DNA of 64,000 nucleotides, taken from positions 2,547,501-2,611,500 of the forward strand of contig WAEK01000004.1 in the NCBI GenBank assembly GCA_011634665.1, given 5' to 3'. A model generated the notes under the pieces. The model had not been told where the DNA came from. It did no database searches and worked only from the letters and a program-made list of their open reading frames with translations. This document shows positions 27,861 through 37,337 of the stretch, piece by piece. Position numbers and translations under genes: made by a program. The DNA comes from Mortierella sp. BCC40632. Lineage: Eukaryota; Mortierellomycota; Mortierellomycetes; Mortierellales; Mortierellaceae. Position 1 is the stretch's first letter, and the number at the start of each line of letters is the position of its first letter.

Positions 27861-28092
27861 TACATGTCATCGCCTTCCATTGCAGACTGCAGGGCAGGCG
27901 GCGGGGGAAACGGTAGATTGGGCACTGATGAGGCCCAAAACGCTCCAACAGGCAAAGGTCAGACTTGAACCTGATTGGCCATCAGGATAGTATTTAGCTT
28001 ATCAAGAGAGATAAGGTAACTATTGACGTTAAGTATTGGTGTTTCAGAGTCCTGTCCATGTTGTTCTCAGAATTCATCCATTCAACAAAATA

Positions 28093-28164
28093 GGTCTATT
28101 GGCCCAATGGAAAGGCGTCTGACTACGAATCAGGAGATTGCAGGTTCGACCCCTGCATAGATCA
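28093..28164 (+). tRNA. tRNA-Arg (anticodon ACG), left copy
   Basis: 72 nt from GGTCTAT to the discriminator A. The acceptor stem pairs GGTCTAT with ATAGATC (one G-T). The D arm is short. The anticodon arm TCTGA/CTACGAA/TCAGG places ACG in the loop, decoding CGN arginine. The T arm is GCAGG/TTCGACC/CCTGC, with perfect pairing. There is no intron. An identical copy lies at 36874-36945 on the other strand. Confidence 0.95.
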
Positions 28165-29382
28165 TTCATTTCTTTTTGCTTTTTTTTTCATCCTCCTCCT
28201 CCCTCGTCCCCGTCGTCGTCGTCGTTTTTTTTTTTTTTTTTTTTTACAGGCCCCGTTAGGGGTGTCGTCGTCAGTACACTGTACAGACTGACGAGAACCT
28301 GCATTTTTGCACTCCTTCTCTCTTTTTTTTTGCACATTCCGTTAGGGTGTTTCATTCCTTGTCACGCACCAATCCTACCTTCTCTGCCCGTGTCTACACT
28401 CCTCGCTTCCTACACCGCGCCGTTGAAATTAGGGTTTTTTTTTTTTTTTTTTTTTTACGCGCCTCGAAATCAGGGACCATTGGAAATAGTGCTTGAACAC
28501 AAAGACACACCTAGACACACTTAGACACAACACATGCTCCTTTCTGCTCGCCTTGATACAAGATATCTCTCTACTTGTGTGTCCATTACTTTTCTACTTT
28601 TTAATCAAGTGCCTTCTGTCTGTCAGTAAGGATGCCTCACTGTTGGGAGCTTCGCACCTTCTATTTGCTCTTTCTCGTTTCTCTTTCTCGTTGCCCTTTC
28701 AGAGTACCTAGGCTTAAAACTGAACAAACCACTGGCCCTTTCCCTCAACTAAGGGAAACCCTACTCTGATAGGTGACCCATGAGCAAAGTACTCTTTCAG
28801 ATCGGAACCGGATTTTTTTTTTTTTTTTTACAGGCCCACCGGTTTCTTTTTTTTTTTCTTTTTGCTAAATCACTTTGTAAACAAAAGTGTATTGTGCAGT
28901 AAAATGAGAAACAAGGATGGTTTTCGTTTATTGGATCCAGTTCTGTTTAAAAAAAAAAAAAAAAAAAAAGAAAGAAAAAAAAGCCTAGAGGTCTGTGTTG
29001 TAATCCTCAACAGCATATTTAACATAAGGGAAAAGCCCAAGGGTACACGACTCTTCTCTTGCTCAAACAAGCGTCGGATCAAAATAGAGAATAGTCCAAC
29101 AAAGAAAATCGACACTTCAAACACATCGCCATTGCTGTTTTATTCGACTGCAAGACTATTCGTGGGATTTGCTGCTCTGTTATCTACGATCCTCCGCCTC
29201 TCTTGAAACGATCACTCAACGAAATACTCAATACAGAACCTTTGTCTGAACACCATATGAGATGAGTGGAACTCAAGGCTCCATATGTAGCTATGAAATC
29301 ATGCAATTGTCATATACTGACTATTCCTGACTCGAGTAAAGTCGTTACATATACCATCCAAGGATCCAATCCCTGGATCTCC

Positions 29383-30565
29383 TTACTTTCTATAAAAGCC
29401 TGGTAACCTGGAGGTTCTTGAGGAGCCATGCTCACCGGAAACAGAGCTGGATTTGGGAATAGCTGGTGTAGACGTCCGAATAAAGTCACAAATAGTGGCC
29501 AATTCCGATTCTAGCCTGTTCATCCTCATCTCATTGATCTTCATGCTGTTGGTGACACACGCCTCAAGTGAGTCGAGTTTTTGTCGAAGGATTTGCATAT
29601 CTTTTACCTGGGTTTCTATGAAGCCTTGGTATTGGCTGAATATCCTTTGACAGTCGTTCAAAGAAGACTCCAAATTGAAGACAGGTTCCAAGCGCCTTTC
29701 CAGGTGACGGAGTGACTCCAGGCGCTTCTCCATATCCCGCAGAGGGTCCATATATCCCTCCAAACGGCGAAGTGGCTCCAGGAGCTTCTCCATATGCCGC
29801 AGAGGGTCCATGTATCTCTCCAAATGGCGAAGTGGCTCCAGGTGCTTCTCCATATGACGTATAGGGTCCAGTCTTTCTTCTAAACGCCGGAAAGGCTCCA
29901 CTAGTTCAGCTCTAATCATCTCTCTCAATAGTGCCACATTCGCGGGATCTCCAACGGAATCTCTAACGGAATCTCCAACGGAATCTCCAACGGAATCTCC
30001 AGCGGTGCTACTAGACGCCTGATTGTCAGTTACTGGATTCGCCTCATTCATCGTAGAGTCTTGTGGAGAACCTGGGTTGTAAGTTGCAGAGATATCGGTA
30101 GAGCCTGGATTATCAACTGCAGAGATATCTGAAGAACCTGGAGCGATCGAGGAAGCAGCAGGGTCGCTTGAAGGAGTTACAGGATCAAGAGATACCAAGC
30201 TCTCTTGAATCCTAAAAAAGGGAGAGTGCTGCACATCTTTGCCACCGCTCTTTGTGCCACTTTGCAGCGCGCTCGTAGTGTCGCTTGACTGAAGACCTCA
30301 AACGAACGACCTTTAGGCATACACATCGGTAATCCATGTTGGCCAAGGGGTCCCGAGTGATGGTGATAGATCTTCCTGTCTTTTACAATCAAACTTGATA
30401 GGAACATCTTGGTGGTATCTCAGAAGGTGATCGTCGTCCATTTGAGTGAGGCGCTTTTCTTTTTTTCCTAAGAAGACCGAGCGAGCATTTTGTGATATTC
30501 ACACCCTTCCTTTGGATAGTCTTCTTGGGCTTATTGCCCACGGAAGTAGGATAAAATATGACCAT
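29383..30565 (-). pseudogene. Frameshifted left copy of the Cys/His-rich decapeptide-repeat gene
   Basis: Nucleotide copy of the open gene at 34450-35625, starting at the equivalent ATG (30565). Relative to the right copy it has single-base indels early (after codons 20 and 24 and in the A runs near codons 34 and 61), one at the CCCTTTTTTAGG stretch near 30216, and one near the 3' end (CCAGGTTACC instead of CCAGGGTTACC). These break the N-terminal half, while the C-terminal half (29383-30234) remains open and almost identical. Either the copy is decaying or some indels are base-calling errors in homopolymers. Confidence 0.75.
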
Positions 30566-32170
30566 ACTTGAAGGAAAGATGGGAAACGAGACAAGGTGAG
30601 AAGAGATGAGTGTGAGTGAGTGGAGGTAAGAGAGAGAGTGAGTGGAGGTAAGAGAGAGTGAGTGGAGGTAAGAAAGGAGCGAAAAGAGAGTCGGTGAATG
30701 AGAGTGAGAGTGAGAGTGAGAGATGATTTTGAGAAAGAGAGGAGTGAGAGAGGAGAGAGAGATGAAAAGTGAGAGGAAAGAGTGAGAGGAGATGAGAATG
30801 AGAAAGAGAGAGCAAGAGTAGAGGCGAGGGTAAGGATGAAAGGGTGGGGAAGTGAGAGGGTGTGTGTGAAAACGAGAGAAAGAGTGGAAGTATTGAGAAG
30901 ATGGCGCGTGAAAGAGCAGGGTAATGTGTGAAAGAGCGAAAGAGTGGGAGGGTGACAGAAACGGAGAAGGCTAGGCAGCCAAGCGGAGAAGGAGAGGCAG
31001 TCATGAGTCAGGCAGATGAGGTGGCTGAGATGGGCGCAAGCAGAGGTGAACAGGGAAGGTGAAGCAGACTAACGGAGAAGGTAAGGTAGACAAAAAAGAT
31101 GGACTGCTAAACTGACCAACAGGTGGAAGATATGATTTCATTCTGATTGGCCTCGTTAAATGATAGGATTTCCTGTTCCCCACAGTGCCCTGCTCCCCGG
31201 TCCTGCCTTGATTTCTCCCATCTGTCTCTACTTTTTTCTGACTGTGAGAAAGCGTAGATATACACTTAGAAAACGTGAAGTCGAACTGATATAGTGAGAT
31301 GCGACATGTCTTTGTTTTTCGGCAAGGCTCAGTATTTACACTGGCTCTGAGCAACTCACCTATTGAGTAAAAATGCTGTCTGCAGCCAGGTCGCAGACCG
31401 CGTTCAACGTCTTTATTCAGGTTCTTATTATTTTTCTAGAGAATATGTTATAATCTACAGCACCGACAAATATCGTTTCTGGGCTTCCTCCTTCACTTTC
31501 ACTTTTCTTTTGTTTAGTTTAGATGGTGTACTTTTCTAAAAGAGACAGCGGCTGCCATGTCCTTTGCAGAGCATGAATAGAAGTGCACCGATGAGTAAAA
31601 ACCTTTAACAAGAAAAAAAAAAAAAAAAAAAGAAAGAAAGAAAGAAAAACAAGAAAAGGTTGTCAGCAAAGTGTCGATGGTTTTAATATTGAGAAAATTA
31701 GTTCCTGAAGATACTATCTCACCTCGACTCGATAAAATGTATACTTGAGTATTCTCGCTCAATGGTAACCGCTCGCTATATGTGTCCAGAGCTCTAGCTT
31801 TGGATTGAGATAGTTCTCAACAGCATTCGCTGTGACAACGCCACAAGACCCGCTATTAAATGGCTACCATGGGACGTTGAGGCGCAGCGTTTTGTGCCAC
31901 TTTGCTCCTACTGAGATAGCGCCACAGCTCTTTAACCAGAAGTGAGCTACATCAAACAACTGGGAGTGGCCTTCATCTGGATACCTTTATCCAAGGAATA
32001 TCCAAAAATATACAATCGCTTGTCTCTGGAATCGATGCATTAAACCGCCTAGTGGCTGCTAATGTTCACGATAGCAGATTTTTCACCATTAAACGTTGCC
32101 TGGAGTCCATCTTTCCTCCAATCCCAGGGCATCTAAGGCCCTGTAAACCATTTCAACTCAATTCATCCAA

Positions 32171-32208
32171 CTCAACTCAACTCAACTCAACCCATGAGTT
32201 GAGTTGAG
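32171..32208. repeat. (CTCAA)n/(TTGAG)n hairpin
   Basis: Four CTCAA units (32171-32190) are followed after CCCAT by GAGTTGAGTTGAG (32196-32208), giving at least 13 paired bases with a loop of a few bases. More imperfect GAGTTG units continue to about 32230. It sits near the middle of the duplication's unique centre and could form a stable stem in DNA or RNA. Confidence 0.85.
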
Positions 32209-32291
32209 TCGGTGAGTTGGTGAGTTGAGCTGAAGAACACTAATGTGTACCCAATAGACTAGAGGATGGATCGTACACCTTCATTATCGAA

Positions 32292-32793
32292 TCACTCTTC
32301 TCTTCGGAACATGGGGATAGTGTGCAAGCTCATGTGATTTTGTACTATATTTTGATAAAGTCGCTCATTGAACATTTTGCTAGATGGGGGACGTAAGCCA
32401 TTCGGAAGCGTCTTTTTTTCTAGGTCATGTTGCTCGTCTAACCAGCTCAATATGTCACGCATCCTGGCAATGGTGCTGTGTACTCTCAGCAACGCCGCTA
32501 CTGATATACTGCTAATGAACTGAAGTCGGAAAATTGAATGAATGCCTGTCCGCATTTCTCATCCACGAGGTCCTTGAGGACGCGTAGCCCTTGTTCAATC
32601 ACCCTGCGTGAGAGGATGGGCGGAAGAAACTGGGCTTGATCATCCCAGATAACCTGACAGAGGGTAATTCGACTTCATTAGTCCACACGAGGTTTTGAGA
32701 AGCGGCATCGGGGATTACAGAGGACCGTGAGTGCTCAAACGTCAATTTGTTCATCCCAGAGCATTGGACGACTAAGGAGACGAAGCAGTGCAA
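32292..32793 (-). pseudogene. Decayed coding fragment, family unknown
   Basis: Three consecutive minus-strand pieces in different frames have protein-like composition. The first, around 32600-32700, contains VELPSVRLSGMIKPSFFRPS. The second, around 32520-32600, contains RVIEQGLRVLKDLVDEKCGQ. The third, 32292-32555, contains ARMRDILSWLDEQHDLEKK. Frame changes and a stop separate them, so no intact product is possible. I do not recognise the family; an old gene or element remnant is inferred from composition only. Confidence 0.3.
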
Positions 32794-34216
32794 AGAATAT
32801 TGCCGACGCTGGAGAGGGTGTTTGACTCTTTCCGAGGCTCAAGGCACTGATACGGTACTGGGGCCCAATAAATCTATGAGACGCTTAAATACCACAACGG
32901 CCTACTTACTGTCGAGGGAAATGATAGCACTAGCGCCGGTACCTGATATTCCCGACGTGGCGCCTTTTTTCTTTTTATTTTCTTTTTAACTTAAACAACG
33001 CGTTGTTCCTTGCTTGGTTGCTTGAACTTGCTGTAAGCAATTTCCTCTGGCTTGTTAATAAGCTCTGCGCACATAGGTTAATCCAGCGAGCTAACCTCAA
33101 AGACAACAAATATCAATCAATGAGTCCAAACGCAGCAGCAACACCAGATGCTAATTACAAGCGAATGTGCAAGACTTGGAATCACCCTCCGTGTACATTG
33201 TGGTGTCCAAGGAGGAGAAGACCTTTGGTTGGATGTGACCTACCCCCAGCTATGGCCCATTCTTAGACATGCCAGGGGAGTGCATTCCTCCAGTCTCGCG
33301 CATAAGGTCGAAGCCGCCTGACATCAGGCGAACTGGCGTTGCAGACGTCGACTTGTTTGATTGGGAGCCGCTCTCGCAGCTCCTGGAGCCCTCGAACCTC
33401 TCGCCATAGTTGAATATCCTGCCTTCGACTTGCCCATTTGTGGGCTCTCTTTGTACTCTGATCTTTTTCTCCCCTCTTCTCCGCGTTCGTATTTTAGTAG
33501 CTATATCGTTCTGGGTCGCCCTCGACCTTTTCTTTTTTCTTTTTTTTCCCTTTTTTGACTTGTTTGGTAGATAGTCTTGAGAACTAGTTAACCACGTCTG
33601 CAGATCGTGGAATGGGGCATGTTGACGAGTGAAACCTCTAATAGAACCTGAAAAAAAAAAAAAAAAAAAAAAAAAGCTTGCTGTAAACATCGAGTCCGAT
33701 CAAGCTGTATTGGCTGCCTACCCACTTCGACCAGAGGAATCCAGACATCACTCCAGCAAGTCTACCACTGTGTGTATTGGCGGGTCTGGAAGTCTGTCTG
33801 GGAGTCTGCTTAAAGGTCCTGAGATTTTTTTTGGAGGGTTTTACTGGGGTTCGCTGAGTTTCTCTATTTTTCTGTCCACCTGTTGTTAGTCCTACTCTAC
33901 AGCTTTTCCGTCCGCCAGTTTCTACTGCTCCGCTTATCTGCCTCTCCCTCTCCACTTGCCCTCCTCGATTTTTCCTGCTCGCCCATTCCTGCCACTCCGC
34001 TTGTTTGCCGCTCCTTCTCCGCTCGCCCCATCTCTACTACCCATTAGCCTCGTCATCAGTAATTTTGAGCCACCCGCCATTATTATTCAAAAGGTCACTC
34101 CCACCTTTCTGCTGTTTTACTTTCCACACTTTCACACTTTCACTCTTTCACTCTTTCAAGCACTATCTCCTCGATACCTTTGCTCTTTCTCTCGTTTCAT
34201 ACACACACTCTCACTT

Positions 34217-34250
<34 letters not shown>

Positions 34251-34277
34251 CTCTCCTCTCTCCTCTCACTCTTTCTC

Positions 34278-34313
<36 letters not shown>

Positions 34314-34340
34314 TTCACCGACTCTCTCTTTCGCTCACTC

Positions 34341-34400
34341 TCTCTTACCTCCACTCACTCTCTCTTACCTCCACTCACTCTCTCTTACCTCCACTCACTC
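34341..34400. repeat. Three exact 20-bp tandem repeats upstream of the repeat-protein gene
   Basis: The unit TCTCTTACCTCCACTCACTC occurs at 34341, 34361 and 34381, ending 50 bases before the ATG at 34450. The left arm has the same array (about 30624-30680, complementary) with small length changes. Position suggests a leader or promoter element, but no factor site is recognised. Confidence 0.85.
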
Positions 34401-34449
34401 ACACTCACTCTCTTCTCACCTTGTCTCGTTTCCCATCTTTCCTTCAAGT

Positions 34450-35625
34450 ATGGTCATACTTAATCCTACTTCCGTGGGCAATAAGCCCAAGAAGACTATC
34501 CAAAGGAAGGAGTGTGAATATCACAAATGCTCGCTCGGTCTTCTTAGGAAAAAAGGAAAGCGCCTCACTCAAATGGACGACGATCACCTTCTGAGATACC
34601 ACCAAGATGTTCCTATCAAGTTTGATTGTAAAAAGACAGGAAGATCTATCACCATCACTCGGGACCCCTTGGCCAACATGGATTACCGATGTGTATGCCT
34701 AAAGGTCGTTCGTTTGAGGTCTTCAGTCAAGCGACACTACGAGCGCTGCAAAGTGGCACAAAGAGCGGTGGCAAAGATGTGCAGCACTCTCCCTACTTTT
34801 AGGATTCAAGAGAGCTTGGTATCTCTTGATCCTGTAACTCCTTCAAGCGACCCTGCTGCTTCCTCGATCGCTCCAGGTTCTTCAGATATCTCTGCAGTTG
34901 ATAATCCAGGCTCTACCGATATCTCTGCAACTTACAACCCAGGTTCTCCACAAGACTCTACGATGAATGAGGCGAATCCAGTAACTGACAATCAGGCGTC
35001 TAGTAGCACCGCTGGAGATTCCGTTGGAGATTCCGTTGGAGATTCCGTTAGAGATTCCGTTGGAGATCCCGCGAATGTGGCACTATTGAGAGAGATGATT
35101 AGAGCTGAACTAGTGGAGCCTTTCCGGCGTTTAGAAGAAAGACTGGACCCTATACGTCATATGGAGAAGCACCTGGAGCCACTTCGCCATTTGGAGAGAT
35201 ACATGGACCCTCTGCGGCATATGGAGAAGCTCCTGGAGCCACTTCGCCGTTTGGAGGGATATATGGACCCTCTGCGGGATATGGAGAAGCGCCTGGAGTC
35301 ACTCCGTCACCTGGAAAGGCGCTTGGAACCTGTCTTCAATTTGGAGTCTTCTTTGAACGACTGTCAAAGGATATTCAGCCAATACCAAGGCTTCATAGAA
35401 ACCCAGGTAAAAGATATGCAAATCCTTCGACAAAAACTCGACTCACTTGAGGCGTGTGTCACCAACAGCATGAAGATCAATGAGATGAGGATGAACAGGC
35501 TAGAATCGGAATTGGCCACTATTTGTGACTTTATTCGGACGTCTACACCAGCTATTCCCAAATCCAGCTCTGTTTCCGGTGAGCATGGCTCCTCAAGAAC
35601 CTCCAGGGTTACCAGGCTTTTATAG
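34450..35625 (+). CDS. Unrecognised Cys/His-rich protein with seven decapeptide repeats
   Basis: Single-exon frame of 391 residues. I do not recognise the family. Residues 20-100 are basic and Cys/His-rich: C22, H25, C27, H46, H51, C60, then C81-x-C83-x12-H96-x3-C100, a spacing that could bind zinc. Residues 120-210 are Ser/Asp/Pro-rich, with a DISA-type 12-residue repeat and four GDSV-like units (VGDSVGDSVRDSVGDP). Residues 228-297 are seven 10-residue units, LEERLDPIRH to LERRLEPVFN, alternating MEKxLEPLRH and LERYMDPLRH. The remaining part (300-370) looks like a coiled coil. The start at 34450 is chosen because upstream sequence is a CT-repeat leader, although the frame stays open to 34180. 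There is no signal peptide or membrane segment. It could be a DNA-associated or self-assembling protein; this is inference. Confidence 0.7.
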   Translation: MVILNPTSVGNKPKKTIQRKECEYHKCSLGLLRKKGKRLTQMDDDHLLRYHQDVPIKFDCKKTGRSITITRDPLANMDYRCVCLKVVRLRSSVKRHYERCKVAQRAVAKMCSTLPTFRIQESLVSLDPVTPSSDPAASSIAPGSSDISAVDNPGSTDISATYNPGSPQDSTMNEANPVTDNQASSSTAGDSVGDSVGDSVRDSVGDPANVALLREMIRAELVEPFRRLEERLDPIRHMEKHLEPLRHLERYMDPLRHMEKLLEPLRRLEGYMDPLRDMEKRLESLRHLERRLEPVFNLESSLNDCQRIFSQYQGFIETQVKDMQILRQKLDSLEACVTNSMKINEMRMNRLESELATICDFIRTSTPAIPKSSSVSGEHGSSRTSRVTRLL

Positions 35626-36171
35626 AAAGTAAGGAGATCCAGGGATTGGATCCTTGGATGGTATATGTAACGACTTTACTCGAGTCAGGAATAGTCAGTA
35701 TATGACAATTGCATGATTTCATAGCTACATATGGAGCCTTGAGTTCCACTCATCTCATATGGTGTTCAGACAAAGGTTCTGTATTGAGTATTTCGTTGAG
35801 TGATCGTTTCAAGAGAGGCGGAGGATCGTAGATAACAGAGCAGCAAATCCCACGAATAGTCTTGCAGTCGAATAAAACAGCAATGGCGATGTGTTTGAAG
35901 TGTCGATTTTCTTTGTTGGACTATTCTCTATTTTGATCCGACGCTTGTTTGAGCAAGAGAAGAGTCGTGTACCCTTGGGCTTTTCCCTTATGTTAAATAT
36001 GCTGTTGAGGATTACAACACAGACCTCTAGGCTTTTTTTTCTTTCTTTTCTTTTTTTTTTCTTTTTTTTTAAACAGAACTGGATCCAATAAACGAAAACC
36101 ATCCTTGTTTCTCATTTTACTGCACAATACACTTTTGTTTACAAAGTGATTTAGCAAAAAGAAAAAGAAAA

Positions 36172-36218
36172 AGAAATCCGGTGGGCCTGTAAAAAAAAAA
36201 AAAAAAAAAGAAATCCGG
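36172..36218 (+). mobile_element. Very short poly(A)-tailed insertion with target duplication (2)
   Basis: AGAAATCCGG occurs on both sides of TGGGCCTGT followed by about 19 A (36182-36209). A short 3' fragment plus A tail between direct repeats is what target-primed reverse transcription of a strongly 5'-truncated element leaves. Its 3' end GGGCCTGT is shared with the insertion at 36764. A degraded version is in the left arm near 28812-28845. Confidence 0.6.
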
Positions 36219-36547
36219 TTCCGATCTGAAAGAGTACTTTGCTCATGGGTCACCTATCAGAGTAGGGTTTCCCTTAGTTGAGGGAAAGGGCCAGTGGTTT
36301 GTTCAGTTTTAAGCCTAGGTACTCTGAAAGGGCAACGAGAAAGAGAAACGAGAAAGAGCAAATAGAAGGTGCGAAGCTCCCAACAGTGAGGCATCCTTAC
36401 TGACAGACAGAAGGCACTTGATTAAAAAGTAGAAAAGTAATGGACACACAAGTAGAGAGATATCTTGTATCAAGGCGAGCAGAAAGGAGCATGTGTTGTG
36501 TCTAAGTGTGTCTAGGTGTGTCTTTGTGTTCAAGCACTATTTCCAAT

Positions 36548-36604
36548 GGTCCCTGATTTCGAGGCGCGTAAAAAAAAAAAAAAAAAAAAAAGGACCCTAA
36601 TTTC
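36548..36604 (+). mobile_element. Very short poly(A)-tailed insertion with imperfect target duplication (3)
   Basis: GGTCCCTGATTTC (36548-36560) and GGACCCTAATTTC (36592-36604) match at 11 of 13 bases and flank GAGGCGCGT plus about 22 A. The same structure appears complementarily in the left arm near 28428-28480, so the insertion predates the duplication. Confidence 0.5.
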
Positions 36605-36747
36605 AACGGCGCGGTGTAGGAAGCGAGGAGTGTAGACACGGGCAGAAGGTAGGATTGGTGCGTGACAAGGAATGAAACACCCTAACGGAATGTGCAAAAA
36701 AAAAGAGAGAAGGAGTGCAAAAATGCAGGTTCTCGTCAGTCTGTACA

Positions 36748-36820
36748 GTGTACTGACGACGACACCCCTAACGGGGCCTGTAAAAAAAAAAAAAAAAAAA
36801 AAAAGTGTACTGACGACGAC
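36748..36820 (+). mobile_element. Very short poly(A)-tailed insertion with 16-bp target duplication (1)
   Basis: GTGTACTGACGACGAC occurs exactly at 36748-36763 and 36805-36820. Between the copies lies ACCCCTAACGGGGCCTGT plus about 23 A (36764-36804). The perfect 16-bp direct repeat and the A tail indicate a retroposed fragment, far too short to name a LINE or SINE family. In the left arm (about 28216-28275) the tail-side repeat has been partly lost. Confidence 0.7.
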
Positions 36821-36873
36821 GACGGGGACGAGGAGGAGGAGGATGAGTAAAAAAAGAGCAAAAAAGAAATGAA

Positions 36874-36945
36874 TGATCTATGCAGGGGTCGAACCTGCAA
36901 TCTCCTGATTCGTAGTCAGACGCCTTTCCATTGGGCCAATAGACC
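36874..36945 (-). tRNA. tRNA-Arg (anticodon ACG), right copy
   Basis: Exact reverse-complement copy of 28093-28164, with the same cloverleaf and ACG anticodon. It points into the duplication, as does the left copy. Both copies look functional because no stem base has changed. Confidence 0.95.
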
Positions 36946-37337
36946 TATTTTGTTGAATGGATGAATTCTGAGAACAACATGGACAGGACTCTGAAACACC
37001 AATACTTAACGTCAATAGTTACCTTATCTCTCTTGATAAGCTAAATACTATCCTGATGGCCAATCAGGTTCAAGTCTGACCTTTGCCTGTTGGAGCGTTT
37101 TGGGCCTCATCAGTGCCCAATCTACCGTTTCCCCCGCCGCCTGCCCTGCAGTCTGCAATGGAAGGCGATGACATGTAGACCGCGAAAAAAAGAGAAGGCC
37201 CCGGGCGTAGTGCGGGGTTTAGTCAATTTGCACTCCGCAAGTGGTAGTGAGAAGTAACGGGTCCCTCACTGAAAGCAAAAGAAAACAAGTGTATTTTTGT
37301 AGGTGAAAATAATAAAAATAAAAATAATATACCCAAT

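Larger units (their letters stand above)
27861..30735. repeat. Left arm of a large inverted duplication
   Basis: Reverse-complement copy of 34285-37177. The outer end is sharp: TACATGTCATCGCC begins at 27861 and its complement ends at 37177, with unrelated sequence outside. From the outer edge through the tRNA the two arms stay in exact register (paired coordinates sum to 65038). Differences are mostly small indels in homopolymers. Inward of about 30735 the copies dissolve into diverged CT-rich sequence. The arm carries a tRNA-Arg, three old poly(A)-tailed insertions and a frameshifted copy of the repeat-protein gene. No terminal repeat of transposon type and no target duplication were found at the outer edges. 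Confidence 0.93.
30736..34284. other. Unique centre of the inverted duplication
   Basis: About 3.5 kb not shared by the arms, except that its outer few hundred bases on each side are diverged relatives (the CT-rich upstream regions of the two gene copies). It contains a TTGAG/CTCAA hairpin (32171-32208), A tracts (31613-31632, 33650-33676) and short coding-like fragments with stops and frameshifts. These include a + strand piece near 31985-32140 with SGIDALNRLVAANVHDSRFF and a - strand piece at 32292-32793. A - strand frame at 33250-33690 is Lys/Arg-rich and unrecognised. No transposase or reverse-transcriptase motif was seen. Confidence 0.55.
34285..37177. repeat. Right arm of the large inverted duplication
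   Basis: Reverse-complement partner of 27861-30735. It carries the intact copy of the repeat-protein gene (+), a tRNA-Arg (-) and clear copies of three poly(A)-tailed insertions with target duplications. The outer end (37177) is 160 bases from the stop codon of the SMP3 gene, so the duplication edge falls just downstream of a housekeeping gene. Confidence 0.93.

Noticed and set aside
28862..29206. 114-residue open frame present in both arms (also 35809-36102 minus)
   Set aside because: It spans an A tract that differs in length between the arms, starts in low-complexity sequence, and has no recognisable domain; conservation is explained by the duplication itself.
34180..34449. Upstream in-frame extension of the repeat-protein gene (Ser/His/Leu-rich)
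   Set aside because: It is encoded by CT/CAC repeats of the leader; the Met at 34450 begins normal protein composition and matches the left copy's ATG.
27861..37177. The inverted duplication as a DNA transposon or a simple assembly hairpin
   Set aside because: No target duplication or transposase was found, and the arms are several kb with unrelated outer flanks. The arms differ by many indels and have diverged inner parts, which a copying artefact of assembly would not produce. An artefact is not fully excluded.
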